NCBI RefSeq assembly: GCF_032884065.1
Contig: NC_088866.1
Coordinates: 32,345,519-32,409,518, forward strand
DNA: 64,000 nt
Direction of reading: 5' to 3'
From: Artemia franciscana
Taxonomy: Eukaryota; Arthropoda; Branchiopoda; Anostraca; Artemiidae
Under the pieces are notes generated by a model that saw nothing but the letters and a program-made list of their open reading frames with translations, was not told where the DNA came from and did not search any database. A program made the translations under genes and the position numbers. Numbering within the stretch: the first letter of the stretch is position 1; every line of letters begins with the position of its first letter. Below, piece by piece: positions 1 to 10,740 of this stretch.

Positions 1-1735
1 ACAGACTGCTAGCCTGCCGATTATTCCAAACAGAAGGCCCCAGATTATAAACCATATATGATGATCTGACTGTTTTTCTTTTTTCATGGCTTAAAAGTTG
101 TGAATTTCTTGTATCATAATCATGGTGCTCCTGATTCATGGGAATATAATCATGAAAATACTCAGGGCATATATGTTTCATGCTTTGGAACACAAAAATT
201 GATACCTAGTAGTCACAAATCTGACCAACATTTAAAACATTACACCAGGAAAAGCTAGCAATAATTTTGGATTCAACCTGTTCTTTTATGTCCAACATCA
301 ATCGAATGCTTTTATTTTGCAAAATCTGGATCCTTTTATAATAAGAAGAAATTGCTGGCCCAATGAACGCGACCGTATCTATATAATGATGAACAAAGGA
401 ATAATAAATGATTTTAAAAATCTTGAATGGAAATGGTTTTTTTTTTACACGTCTCCTAGAATTCCTAGACCCCTACCAATTTTTGCACCAATAACATACA
501 ATGCTTTTTCCAACTAATATTATTATCTAAATACAACCCCACATACCTAATTTCAAAAACTCCTTTAATGGGTAAACGTCAAAAAAAAATATTTTATTGT
601 TATTATGAAGTAACCTACCTGTTCTACTAAAAACAATGTAATTTGTTTTAGATGCTTTAACTGCCAGGGAACTGTCAACTGTAAAACTACGTAAATGTTC
701 AAGTGCTAAGTTAGCCTTATGTACAACCTCCACCAAACAACTACCAATTACTGTTATTGCAGTGTTGCCCACGAAAGAGGTCAGCGCCTCTTCTCCAATA
801 TGTGAAGCCAGCAAATTAATTTAAATAAGATAAAGTAGAGTTTCCAACACGTAATCTTGGGGCACTCCACACTTAAAACCGAACTCTCTGCTTAATATAT
901 CTGGTAAAGCAATTCTGCAAAAAGAGTTAAAGGAACCAGATTATTCTCAAGAGTTTTATAAACAAAACTTAAAAGATGATGTACTACACGACTAGTGGAA
1001 TGTTTACATCTGAAACTGAGCTGGTCATCATACAACATTTTCTTTGAATCCAAAAAATCATGTTATGTCATGAAAAATATCATCTCATGAAAAAAAAGTC
1101 AAGAGTTACACGGATCGGAGAGGTCCCCATCATTGTGTAAAGGTATGAGTTCTGACCATTTCAGTTCTGACAGGAAATGGCCTTTAGCAATTGACACATT
1201 TATTAAATAAACCAGTACCAGCAAAAGATATACCAACTCAAATTTAAAAGCCTAAAGGTTCAATCCATCTACACCAGAAGTATTTTATTTAAGATCACAA
1301 ACAATTTTTTAAAATTCTTCTACAATACATGGTACAATTTCAAACCCATTATGCATGCTCAAAGGATGGATGTTAAAATTGTCAGCACCACCACCTCTAG
1401 ACACTTCATTCTTTATATCATTACCAATATTAGAAAAATAATCACCCATATAATTTGCTATTTCCAATTTATCATCAATAATTCTATGATTGATTTTTAA
1501 ATCAGTTATACTTGTATCTTTCGTTCACATCCTATAACTTCATGGACAATTTCCCAAGCATCTCTTATACTACCTTCCTTATTCTTTAAAAGGTTTAAAT
1601 AATGCTCATTCTTTGCATATCTTCTTGATTTATTTACATAGTTTCTTAACTCTTTAAACTCACTTAAAATCACTTCAGATGGGTAATTGAGATATTGGCA
1701 TGTGCAAAACTAACACATTCCTTCATTCCATTGTA
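1..1735 (-). pseudogene. Decayed LINE reverse transcriptase, 3' half (runs off the window)
   Basis: Reading the minus strand in shifting frames gives the ordered blocks of a Jockey/CR1-type LINE ORF2. A linker before the RT lies near 1690-1550, with a GSIRDAWEIVHEV-like stretch. A SGVDGLN block lies near 1270, and FKCGVPQ, the start of RT block 4, lies near 880-865. The segment after the active site (814-527) includes ITVIGSCLVEVVHKANLAL and a KTNYIVFSRTGRL motif. The RT thumb (500-300) includes YYKRIQILQNKSIRLM, and the C-terminal tail (170-1) includes HDYDTRN and a GPSVWN-type block. The active-site FADD itself is lost around 815. No frame is open for more than about 100 codons, and several stops and frameshifts are present, so the copy is dead. 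The sense 3' end lies at or beyond position 1. It belongs to the same broad group as the LINE at 58.1-62.5 kb but is clearly older. Confidence 0.8.
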
Positions 1736-2084
1736 TTATGCTGTGTCTTCTAACCAAAAGTTTTGCTGTTCAGCATCTTTGCCTCCATTCCAATGTGATT
1801 TTTTCTGTTTCTTGTTCCAAGCCCTTTTCTTTAGCTGTTTCGAGCAGCTTGTTATCTTGTGTAATTTTGCATGAATGTTTAAACAGTTTGTGGTAACAAA
1901 TTGTAAGTAAGTAGTGACACAGCTCAAAATAAACCTAAAATCTCCAAAATAGAATTTTCATATCAATAGACATATAAAAAGATTTGGCTAATTGCGTTGA
2001 TTCCAAATGTGTAAGATTCATTAAGTTTGGTGTTACCCATCAAAAGCTGAATTACCTGAGAAAATTTGTTACAATTTAAGAAAA

Positions 2085-2215
2085 AAGAAAAAAACACTCC
2101 CTAAAAGTTAAAGAATCTTAATGATAATTTCACCATCAGATACAATATTGGACAACCCCATTGTAGAAATTTCAAGCTCCCATCCAAAATGTGGAATATT
2201 TGAATTTTTTAACAG
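2085..2215. repeat. Dispersed repeat fragment, inverted relative to 4325-4430
   Basis: This segment (AATCTTAATGATAATTTCAC, then a variant of the 'cattgtagaaatttcaagctcc' phrase) matches, in reverse complement, the block at about 4325-4430. A third relative lies at 26405-26520. It is a short piece of an interspersed repeat, with no coding content. The rest of 1736-2480 is AT-rich and I see nothing else in it. Confidence 0.6.
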
Positions 2216-2479
2216 ATAGCAACTGACATCAATGAAATCAAATAAAACAAAAATTCATGGAGAATAAATAATATAAGCCATGTATTTAACCTATAATGAG
2301 GTGGCATAAAAGATTATTTCTAAAATTAGAAAAAAAAACCAGTTTTATGGCTTAAAGTTCTGCTCAATCAACAGGAATTGTCTTTTCAGAACTAAGGCCA
2401 GAGAAAAAGAAACTGATAACCAAATAATAAAGCACCCAAAAATTTCAAGACAAGGTACTTCAAAATACCTTTCTGGTAG

Positions 2480-2985
2480 GCACTTCAAAATACCTTCCTG
2501 GGACATACTTTAGCCTGTAGACACATCCCTGAAAGTTTCATTTTCCTAGCCTAACCTCTTCCAAAGATAGCCAAAAGTAGCTAAAGTAAAATTTTACCCC
2601 TACTTTACCTTAAAAATGCAGTTTAAATAGTAATCTCAACAAATATATACTATATAAAAGGCTATAGTATTGGCCTAATCATTCTAAATTTTTTTCAACT
2701 AAAAATTATAGGATGGTTTAGAAACTAGGCCTGTTTGATATAGTATTATTTGACAAACTCACCAATGTGATAGCTGCCTTCCTAAAAATCAACCTTTTTA
2801 ATAACCAAAAAACTTTTTTCTGACTCCTTATGAAGCTTAGCCTATGCAAGACCGGCCTAGAACATCAAAAACCCTTTAGATCCTAAGAAATATGCATAAG
2901 ATTACTTACAGGTCACTGAAAAGCTAAGATTATTTCCACTATTTACAGTTTCCTTGTCTTTTCTCTAGATTAAATAAAAAAAAAC
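2480..2985 (+). repeat. Dispersed repeat, direct copy of 47930-48430
   Basis: The two segments align over about 500 bp in the same orientation. Shared phrases include TTCTAAATTTTTTTCAACTA, 'caccaatgtgatagctgcctt' and 'gtcactgaaaagctaagattatttccacta'. Differences are scattered point changes and small indels, so the copies are old. The copy at 48 kb is part of repeat copy Y; this one is cut off at about 2985, where the hairpin repeat begins. Confidence 0.8.
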
Positions 2986-3256
2986 AAGTTTTTTCAACTG
3001 AAAGTAAGGAGCGACATTATAACTTAAAACGAACAGAAATTACTTTGTATACGAAAGGGGCTGCTGCCTCATCAACGCCCCGCTCTTTACGCTAAAGTTT
3101 GACTCTTTCTCTCAGCTCTTCTTTTTAAAATAGTAAAAAACTTTAGCGTAAAGAGCGGGGCGTTGATGAGGAAGCAGCCCCTTTCATATACGAAGTAATT
3201 TCTGTTCGTTTTAAGTTTTAATGTCGCTCCTTAATTTCAGTTGAAAAAACTTGTTT
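2983..3256. repeat. Long inverted repeat (hairpin) with ~118-bp arms
   Basis: The left arm (about 2983-3101) and right arm (about 3139-3256) are near-perfect reverse complements around a ~37-bp spacer. They share AACAAGTTTTTTCAACTGAA at the outer end and the inner phrase GCGTAAAGAGCGGGGCGTTG. Transcribed, this would fold into a long hairpin. A further diverged copy of the right arm lies at about 3660-3775. This structure suits a foldback/MITE-like element or two abutting inverted repeat copies. Confidence 0.85.
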
Positions 3257-4640
3257 TTTTTATATTTAATTTCTGAACGTTTTTGAATCAATACATGTTT
3301 TGATTTTGGCTCTCCGCAGAGGAATTTGCATATTTTTTTTTTTTTTTAGCTAAATGGCTTTCTCATAATTTTGATCGAATGATTTTGAGAAAAAACGAGC
3401 GGGGAGGAAGCCTAGTTGCCCTTTAATTTTTGGGTTAATTAAAAAGGCATCTAGAACTTTTAATTTTTTACGAATCTTTTTATTAGTAAAAGATATACGT
3501 AACTTATAAATTAGCTTACGTAAAGAATTTTTTATTCTCATGTTTTTATTACACATATGAGAGGGTTCACCCCCTCGTCAGTACCTCTCTCTTTACACCA
3601 AATCTTAAATTTTGATCTTAAAACCCTGAATCACAAAAGCCGTAGAATAAATAGTTGACATTACTAAAAAAACTTTATCGTAAAGAGCGAGGTATTAGGA
3701 GGAGGTGAGCCCCTCATATGGGTAATAATTTCTGTTCGTCTTTAGTTTTAATGCTGCTCCTTACTTCCAGCTGAAAAAAACTTTTTCATATTTACTTTTT
3801 CTTTGTTTTTTTTTAATAATGCTAGTAAATCCTGCGCTCCCTTCATAGAAATTTTCTTCCCCCATAACAAATTCCTCGACGGAAAGTTCCCCCAGTATAT
3901 CCCCCTCTTCTCAACCCCTCCCCCAACCAAAAAATCCTCCTGAAAACGCCTGTACACTTCCCAATAACCATTACTATATGTAAGTACTGGTCAAAGTTTG
4001 TAACTTGTAGCCCCTACCACGGGGACTGTGGAGGAGTAAGTCGTCTCCAAAGACATAGTTATAAGGTTTTTCGACTACGCTGAATAAAATGGCTATCTCA
4101 GAATTTTGATCCGTTGACTTTGGGAAAATAATTAGCGTGGGAGGGGGCCTAGGTACCCTCCAATTTTTTGGGCCACTTAAAAAGGGCACTAGAACTTTTC
4201 ATTTCCGTTAGAATGAGCCCACTTGCAATATTCTAGGACAACTGGGTCGATACGATCACCCCTGGAAAAAAAACAAACAAACAAATAAACACGCATCCGT
4301 GATCTGCCTTCTAGCAAAAAATACAAAATTCCACATTTTTGTAGATAGGAGCTTGAAACTCTACAGTAGGGTTCTCTGATACGCTGAATCTGATGGTGTA
4401 ATTTTCGTTAAGATTATATGACTTTTAGGGGGTGTTTCCCCCTATTTTCTAAAATAACGCAAATTTTCTCAGGCTCGTAACTTTTGATGCGTAAGACTAA
4501 ACCTGATGAAACTTATATATTTAAAATCATCATTAAAATGCAATTCTTTTGATATAGCTATTGGTATCAAAATTCCATTTTTTAGAGTTTTGGTTTCTAT
4601 TGAGCCGGGTCGCTCCTTACTACAGTTCGTTACCACGAAC
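3257..4640. repeat. Composite interspersed repeat block
   Basis: The block contains internal duplications. The segment at 3360-3480 (phrase 'ataattttgatcgaatgattttg', then 'ggcatctagaacttttaattt') recurs about 720 bp later at 4085-4205. A copy of the hairpin arm occurs at 3660-3775. The segment 4320-4640 ends with GAGCCGGGTCGCTCCTTACT and a short palindrome around 4625-4640 (CAGTTCGT..ACGAACTG). Short ORFs here have no recognisable domains. I recall similar sequence as abundant in brine-shrimp DNA, unverified. Confidence 0.6.
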
Positions 4641-4660
4641 TGTTGTTGTTGTTGTTGTTG
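4641..4660 (+). repeat. (TTG)n microsatellite
   Basis: Six to seven TTG triplets follow the palindromic CAGTTCGTTACCACGAACTG. On the minus strand this is (CAA)n. It lies about 200 bp beyond the apparent 3' end of the LINE at 4.9-10 kb and could be the tail of the adjoining repeat. I see nothing identifiable at 4661-4870. Confidence 0.7.
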
Positions 4661-4945
4661 ATTCCAACGTTTTTGGAGCATGAATCAGCTCCGTCACGTA
4701 CGTATCAATCTTGTCCAGACAATGTGTATGGAGAATTTTTAAGAAACGATGACTACTTTCAGATTAGTGAATCACTTAGAATCGTTAATTGCAGATTCTT
4801 TATTGGTGGGAAACCATTTTTTCCACTAGTATAGCCACCTACGTCAGACCACCCTAATTAATTCTATAGTATTTACAGCCGTAAATTACAATTTACATTA
4901 AAATTCGTGGGAAACACATTAAACTTATACAATATATTGAATACA

Positions 4946-5467
4946 TTAACAAATATTTGACTTGATACAACATGACCCAAGACTGTTAAAGCACATCGAA
5001 TAAACTTGAAGTTCTAATAAACAACCCAGTGCAGAAACAGACACCCTACGAGCCCACGGAGGGGCGGATGAATGACCCACCACCGCACGGAAAGTAAAGG
5101 CACCAAAGAGCTTTAGAACTTTTCTTTTTAATATTTCACGCTGGATATAATACTTTTTACACGACATTATAACATGGCGGACATCTTCATATACATCACA
5201 TACAATGCAATTTGGGGAGTCAACCAAATTCCATTTAAAGAGAACAGAATTCACTTTAGCATGGCCAGATCTGATTCGAAATATTGTTGTGGCAATTTTC
5301 CTCTCACTGTGAATTAGGTCCAATGGAGGAGGCTTAAAATCATATAGATCCAAGATTGTATTAGTGGACTTTCTTGTGAAATCAGCTTTCTCATCAATTG
5401 CGGATTTGGCCTCATAACCCTGAATATATTCACTCAGGGACAAGTTTACATCCAACAATTCACCATT
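4946..5467 (-). pseudogene. C-terminal segment of LINE ORF2 beyond an in-frame TGA
   Basis: This frame is the direct continuation of ORF2: the stop at 5470-5468 is in the same frame, and the next codons read on without a break for about 170 residues. The segment carries a C-x2-C-x-H-x-C type motif (CIVCDV..., then RHVIMSC), as found after RNase H in I-clade LINEs, and ends in a natural stop at 4948-4946. ORF2 of this copy is therefore interrupted by a single nonsense codon between RNase H and the zinc-binding C-terminus. That makes it probably inactive or truncated, unless the stop is a sequencing error. Confidence 0.75.
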
Positions 5468-8400
5468 TCAGCAAGCCCATTTTGCCATTTTGTCAGCTGA
5501 CTCGTTCCCAGGAATACCTGCATGTGCTGGGACCCATGTAAGTTGTAGATCATAACCATGTATTAGAAGGTCATCAACTATTTTTTCAATTTGTGCAGCA
5601 GTTTCTTTGGCATCATTTCGTTTCATAGCTAAGTAATTTAACACAGATAGAGAATCAGAACAAATCAAAAAGCTACCAACTATACCGTTTGACTTAATAT
5701 AAAGAAGTGCTTGATAAATAGCAATCATTTCTGCAGAAAAAACAGTAAGCTTGTCAGGTAGCTTAAATCCGCAAGAAGTACCAGTTGACGGGACTACAAA
5801 AGCGCAGCCTACACCCATTTCCGACTTAGATCCGTCAGTATATATGTGAGTAAAGTCAGTCCATTGCAGAGTCAGCCTATACCACTCTAATTTTAAAATT
5901 ATTGTTCCTGAATCACTAATTCTATTATCTAGAGCTAAATTAATTACATTACCTATTCCGTTGAAGCGTGAGGAAAGGTCATCTATATTTGGGGTTGGAA
6001 CTAGGCCTGGAAGGCCAGCATTACTCATCAGACAAGAATATTTATAGACTGTAGGGGAAAACCTTGGTCTAAACTGGAGATCTTGATTCCATGTAGCAAT
6101 GCATTCTTTATAAACAATATGATTTGTTGATCCCATTTTTTTTAGAAAGTAACGGGCTTGAAGATTATTTCTTCTCCTCTGAAGTGATGTGACGCCAAGC
6201 TCACAGTAGAGGGCTGGGGTGGGGGTGGTTTTTAAGCAGCCTAGAGCTCGTCGGAGAACTTGATTAAAAGCTGAATCAAGTTTCTGGAGGTTGTGCTTAG
6301 TTGCTTCCCTATAGAACATGCTACCATAGTCCAGTTTGCTGGTGATTGTTGCTCCAATTAGTTTTGAAACACAAGAATATGGGGCTCCTCTTTTAGAGAG
6401 GCAGATTGCATTGAGAAAGTTTGCCCTACTTCTCAGGTTACCAACAAGATAGTCGATGTGGTTAGTCCATAGCAACTTTGAATCCAGTAAGACTCCTAGA
6501 TAGCAAAATTTCTCTGCATGTTGGATGTCCACTCCTGCTAAAGACACAATGGGGGGTTGAACATTTGTTCGATTTTTCCTTGAGAAAAGAACACTTACTG
6601 ACTTCTCTGTTGAAAATGACATGTAGTTTTCCATTGTCCAATTTTCTAAGTAATACAGGGCTTTTTGGACTGAAGCCTTAAGGCATCCCCTATCTCGAGA
6701 GGAGGCAGCTACTGCAATGTCATCAGCATATAAGTATAGTTTACAACCCAGTATCGTATCTAAGTTTATATCGTGACAATATACTAAAAACAATAAAGGA
6801 CTTAGTACCCCTCCTTGGGGGAGACCCACATTATTTGGAGCACTAAAAAAGCCAGACGAATGATTTTCTAAAGTTATTTCTATTTTCCTCTCAGTCAAGA
6901 AATTACCAATCCATTCCACGATTTGAGGGCTAATATTTAGCTTCTTTAGTTTTGCCATTAGAGTAGGGATATTCACTCTGTCAAATGCTGAAGTCATATC
7001 AAGGAAAACAGCTAGAGTTTCTTTTCCTAGGCGGAATCCCTGTTTTATTTGATTTTCAAGCCTCACAAGACAGTCTATTGTACTGCGTTGGGGCAGAAAG
7101 CCTAGTTGTTCTGGCTGAACTACTTTCTTAATTTCTGGTAGAACTTTCTTTTTTATCAGTCTCTCCATTAGCTTGCAGAGGCATGAAGTCAAGGCAATTG
7201 GGCGATATGATTTTGGGGATGTAGGGTCCTTTTGGGGTTTCAGGATTGGTATTATTGCAGCTTTTTTCCAAAGCGATGGGACATAACCTTCCTTGATGGA
7301 CCTATTAAACAAAGTTAAGACAGAAGCCTTAAGCAGGGGGGACATGTTGGACAGCATCTCATTGTGAATCCTGTCTGGACCCATAGCCCCTGGTTTTAAT
7401 TTTTTAATAATCGTATCAATATCCTGTTCTACAAGTTCAATATCATTCTTAGGGAAGACCTGTGTAGGTTGCATAGTGGGTCGGTTTTGAGTAGAAAGTT
7501 GTGGAGGAATGTTTGCAATTAGATACTCTTTCAGAAGTTTTATTTTCTCGGGTGTTGTGGCGGCAGTGGTTCCGTTGTGTATCATGAAGCCAGATATTGG
7601 GGAAGACATTTGTCCAGTGTAGACTTTCCAGTTCCTCCACAACTCTTTGATTGATGTAGTCTTCGTAAACTTTGTCTCAATTAGAGTCTTCCATCCATTC
7701 TTGATTTCTTGGGGAACAATTTTCCTAAAGATGGCTTGTTTTGCATTCATTTCAATTTTGTTTGTAACTGTAGGATTTCTTCTAAACTTGTTTCTTGCCG
7801 TGTTTCGTTCCTTATAAGCTTTTTGGCATGCAGCATTCCACCCTGGTGTGGAGTTTCTAGATTTTCTTTTAAGTTTTACATACCCAAATACCCTTTCACT
7901 AGCATTCACCATAACTTGAGTTAACTTCTCATTAAGCTCCTCAACAGAGGTAGGTAGTTCAACATCCGTCAGATCCGAGTCTACCTCTCTCTGCCATTCA
8001 GGCCAGGACTCCTTGCGGAACTTCCAACTCACCGACTTCATTAACTGAAGTCTATAAGCAGAAAAATTAAGCACTGACATTACTGGGAAATGATCAGAGT
8101 CAAAGGGTGACGGTATAACAACCTCAAAGTCAACTGAAAGGTCTAAAGAAGCAATTGTTAAATCTATAGTAGAAGTCTTCCCATTTAAGGGGTTTAGCCT
8201 AGTACCTAGATCTATTGGAGTGATAAGACAAACCATATTTTGAGGATCAGTAATAAAATCTGCCAGTAAATTAGAATTATGATTTGGAGAAGATGTTGAG
8301 TCCCACATTGGGTTATGAAGGTTGAAGTCACCAGCAATTATTTTCCTCTCTTTACATTTCTGAAAAGCATCTTTAAACTGCTTAAAATCAAAGTCAGTTG

Positions 8401-8740
8401 CAGTCCTGTTATAATAGTTGATAACGGATATCCAGTTATCCGTTCCATCCTCTTTGACAGATATAATCCCAATTTCATTTTTTCCTGGGGTAAAATCATC
8501 TACTATTTTAAACGGGATATTATCCTTAACTAAAGTCATAAGTCCTCCCCCTGGTCCTGTCTTCCTATCCCATCTAGCCATGCTATAGCCTTTAAAATTT
8601 GGGGAAGTTTTCTGTTCATTCAATAAAGTTTCCTGAATTAGTACAATATCTGGCTTACTCCTCACTAGAAGGTTTTTCAATTCTACTACCTTTGATTTTC
8701 CCATTCCCCTAATGTTTAGTTGGATTACCCTTGTAGTCAT
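5468..8740 (-). CDS. LINE ORF2: endonuclease, reverse transcriptase, RNase H
   Basis: The 1090-residue replication protein of the LINE nicks target DNA and primes reverse transcription. Endonuclease (residues ~1-230): N9 in QLNIRG, E37 in IQETLL, GDFN at ~137-140, and SDHFPV near 220. Reverse transcriptase (~430-720): RPIALTSCLCKLMERL, VFLDMTSAFDRV, GLPQGGVLSPLLF and the active-site YADD. RNase H (~960-1088): IYTDGSKSEMGVG, SAEMIAIYQAL, CSDSLSVLNYL and WVPAHAGIPGNESAD, so all catalytic acidic residues are present. The ATG at 8740 overlaps the ORF1 stop (ATGA), suggesting coupled reinitiation. The ORF ends at an in-frame TGA directly after RNase H, and the expected C-terminal zinc motif follows in frame. 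Otherwise it is remarkably intact for so decayed a neighbourhood, which suggests a young insertion. Confidence 0.93.
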   Translation of the reverse strand: MTTRVIQLNIRGMGKSKVVELKNLLVRSKPDIVLIQETLLNEQKTSPNFKGYSMARWDRKTGPGGGLMTLVKDNIPFKIVDDFTPGKNEIGIISVKEDGTDNWISVINYYNRTATDFDFKQFKDAFQKCKERKIIAGDFNLHNPMWDSTSSPNHNSNLLADFITDPQNMVCLITPIDLGTRLNPLNGKTSTIDLTIASLDLSVDFEVVIPSPFDSDHFPVMSVLNFSAYRLQLMKSVSWKFRKESWPEWQREVDSDLTDVELPTSVEELNEKLTQVMVNASERVFGYVKLKRKSRNSTPGWNAACQKAYKERNTARNKFRRNPTVTNKIEMNAKQAIFRKIVPQEIKNGWKTLIETKFTKTTSIKELWRNWKVYTGQMSSPISGFMIHNGTTAATTPEKIKLLKEYLIANIPPQLSTQNRPTMQPTQVFPKNDIELVEQDIDTIIKKLKPGAMGPDRIHNEMLSNMSPLLKASVLTLFNRSIKEGYVPSLWKKAAIIPILKPQKDPTSPKSYRPIALTSCLCKLMERLIKKKVLPEIKKVVQPEQLGFLPQRSTIDCLVRLENQIKQGFRLGKETLAVFLDMTSAFDRVNIPTLMAKLKKLNISPQIVEWIGNFLTERKIEITLENHSSGFFSAPNNVGLPQGGVLSPLLFLVYCHDINLDTILGCKLYLYADDIAVAASSRDRGCLKASVQKALYYLENWTMENYMSFSTEKSVSVLFSRKNRTNVQPPIVSLAGVDIQHAEKFCYLGVLLDSKLLWTNHIDYLVGNLRSRANFLNAICLSKRGAPYSCVSKLIGATITSKLDYGSMFYREATKHNLQKLDSAFNQVLRRALGCLKTTPTPALYCELGVTSLQRRRNNLQARYFLKKMGSTNHIVYKECIATWNQDLQFRPRFSPTVYKYSCLMSNAGLPGLVPTPNIDDLSSRFNGIGNVINLALDNRISDSGTIILKLEWYRLTLQWTDFTHIYTDGSKSEMGVGCAFVVPSTGTSCGFKLPDKLTVFSAEMIAIYQALLYIKSNGIVGSFLICSDSLSVLNYLAMKRNDAKETAAQIEKIVDDLLIHGYDLQLTWVPAHAGIPGNESADKMAKWAC

Positions 8741-9996
8741 TCTTTGATTTTTTGTTTATGAACACGCTTATTTAATGTCTTTTTCTCTGGAGAGGACAAA
8801 ATTTTCTTTGGAACAAAGTTATCTTCATCCATACCATCCTCTGAGTCTGTTTCATTTCCAGAAACAAAGGATTCAGATTTCTTCAGTGAAGACAGGATCT
8901 TCTGTACCTCTGACTTCGAGCTTTTGCTTAACTTTACACTGGAAGCAATCAGTGAGCACAATGATGACACTACTGTGGTTAGTTGGTCTATTTTTTCTCT
9001 CAGTAAGACAACTTCCTTGTTAATTGGTTCCTGTATTTTTGCTTCTGGTGGGATTGAAGGGTGAACAAGGACTGGAAAATTTTCAAAGTTTAAAGCTGGT
9101 GGTGGTGTGTGCAGAGTCTTCCCTTTGGTGTCAGTGAAAGCTTGAACTGCATCTTTGAATGATATACCTTTTGTGACTGACGTTTTCAGAATTGCAGCTC
9201 TAAACTTGTAATCCTGGCACTCTTTACTGAGGGCAGTGTGCTGTCCATTACAGTTTGCACATCTTACTTTTTGTTCATTTCTGTTTTTGTTTAACTCAGG
9301 GCAAGCTGTCATGGGGTGATTATCTCCACAAATACCACAAGTATCTTTACCCCAACAGTTTAGAGAGTTATGGCCAAATTTCTGGCACTTGAAACATCTC
9401 AACGGTTTTGGTATGAACTGTTTCACCACAGTGAGGGCACTCCATATAGGAATTATTGTAGGAAAATCCATTTCTTGAGAGAAGTCAACATGTATAGTGT
9501 AGCTAGTGTATGGTTTACCATCTCTAGATGTGGGATGAGGGTTTAGTACAGTTGCCTTTGTAACCTGTTCTACTTGCTGAATCTCCTTACAGAGTTCTTC
9601 AGGAGTAGCTAAGTCCCTGGGGACGTATAGTACTCCTTTTCTGCTTGAGTATAACATATTTGCTGGCTTCATTTCAAATTTGATCACTATATTATTCAAT
9701 GTGAGATCCCTTATGCCTAAGATCTTATTAGCTATGTCTAGATTTTTTGGAACAACTTCAAGAGAGCCTCTAGGACCTATTCGTGGGAGTATTTTCCCAT
9801 AATCATTTCCTAGAGCTACAGCCAATCTATGCCCTAGATATCCAGCAGAAGTCTTTGATAGAGGGACTAGCATACCCTTGTCATTAGTGTCAGTAATTTT
9901 TGTCATATCATGACCTTTAGCCAACAAATTTGGTACAGTGGGTCCACCTCTAACTCCCCCACAACCTCCACCCTTCCCAGGACTACCAGGAACCAT
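8737..9996 (-). CDS. LINE ORF1: gag-like RNA-binding protein with three CCHC knuckles
   Basis: An open frame of about 419 codons from the ATG at 9996. The frame extends four codons upstream without another ATG. The N-terminus is Gly-rich. A middle region of about 170 residues (DLTLNNIVIKFE, then KATVLNPHP) looks like the RRM-like part of I-type ORF1 proteins. Three zinc knuckles follow: CFKCQKFGHNSLNC, CGICGDNHPMTAC and CANCNGQHTALSKEC. The C-terminus is Ser/Lys-rich. In this family ORF1 coats the element RNA and acts as a nucleic-acid chaperone in the cytoplasmic RNP. The stop overlaps the ORF2 start. It is intact in this copy. Confidence 0.9.
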   Translation of the reverse strand: MVPGSPGKGGGCGGVRGGPTVPNLLAKGHDMTKITDTNDKGMLVPLSKTSAGYLGHRLAVALGNDYGKILPRIGPRGSLEVVPKNLDIANKILGIRDLTLNNIVIKFEMKPANMLYSSRKGVLYVPRDLATPEELCKEIQQVEQVTKATVLNPHPTSRDGKPYTSYTIHVDFSQEMDFPTIIPIWSALTVVKQFIPKPLRCFKCQKFGHNSLNCWGKDTCGICGDNHPMTACPELNKNRNEQKVRCANCNGQHTALSKECQDYKFRAAILKTSVTKGISFKDAVQAFTDTKGKTLHTPPPALNFENFPVLVHPSIPPEAKIQEPINKEVVLLREKIDQLTTVVSSLCSLIASSVKLSKSSKSEVQKILSSLKKSESFVSGNETDSEDGMDEDNFVPKKILSSPEKKTLNKRVHKQKIKE

Positions 9997-10059
9997 TACG
10001 TCTTTCACGTGACAAGCTTACTTTGCAGAGAAAAAAAAATAAATAAAAAAATAAAAAAG

Positions 10060-10740
10060 TGAATGCACAAATACGATTAAACAGACCTCAATAAAGTAAA
10101 AAGAGAGGCAAAAATACAAGCAAATAAGGGCACTATATACAACACATACATACAAGTAAGCAATATTTCATATGGCACAAAATCTCAAGGAGATAAAAGA
10201 GCCTAAAAGGTGGTCTGAATATCAACCATACAGTCCCTTCACTGTTTTGCATCTACCAAAATTCAATACACTTTTTCACCTTCACATTAATTTGTTATTT
10301 TTGTTTTTTCAACCATCAAAATCTTCAGGTATTACTAATTTCTACAACTTGAATTGTTGCCAAGCAGCGATTTAACAGCACTTAAATTGATTATTTTGAA
10401 CTTGTATCACTAATCCCAAGTTGAATAATTGCAGTTTAACCACAAAATGTTTTATTCAACCATGTTCTTATAGGCTACCAATTCCAATAGACTAGAGAAC
10501 TTTATTATGACTTTTATATTCCTGTGTAATTCTTAAATTACTTTCTTCTGTTTCTTTCAATATCTTTTCCCGTACCTTGGTTTTTCAAATATTTTTCACC
10601 ACGAACTGTTTGATAACGATTTCCCGTGTTTATCCATTTAAAAAAATATGTAACAATGACGTCACTTGTCCTCAATAATCTTTTTTTTTCGGGGTTAGAA
10701 AGTGCAAGCCCGCGGACAAGAATCCTGAGCATTTGAGGGA
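10060..10740. other. No gene seen; possible LINE 5' leader and AT-rich DNA
   Basis: The A-rich stretch 10030-10160 may be the 5' untranslated leader of the LINE. The remainder has only short chance ORFs and no recognisable motif. Confidence 0.4.

Larger units (their letters stand above)
4870..10060 (-). mobile_element. Near full-length non-LTR retrotransposon (I-type, with RNase H)
   Basis: The element is on the minus strand, with 5' end near 10.0 kb and 3' end near 4.87 kb. It has two ORFs in the classical arrangement: a gag-like ORF1 with three zinc knuckles (9996-8737), then ORF2 with apurinic-type endonuclease, RT and RNase H (8740-5468), continuing past one stop to 4946. The RNase H domain after RT, plus the C-terminal Cys/His motif, places it in the I/R1/LOA superfamily; I do not assign a named family. 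ORF1 and ORF2 overlap by 4 bp (ATGA). The exact termini and any target-site duplication were not resolved by eye. The 3' tail is AT-rich, with no long poly(A). Confidence 0.85.

Noticed and set aside
4946-5458. Separate gene downstream of the first LINE
   Set aside because: It is in the same frame as ORF2 and carries the expected post-RNase H Cys/His motif, so it is the ORF2 C-terminus.
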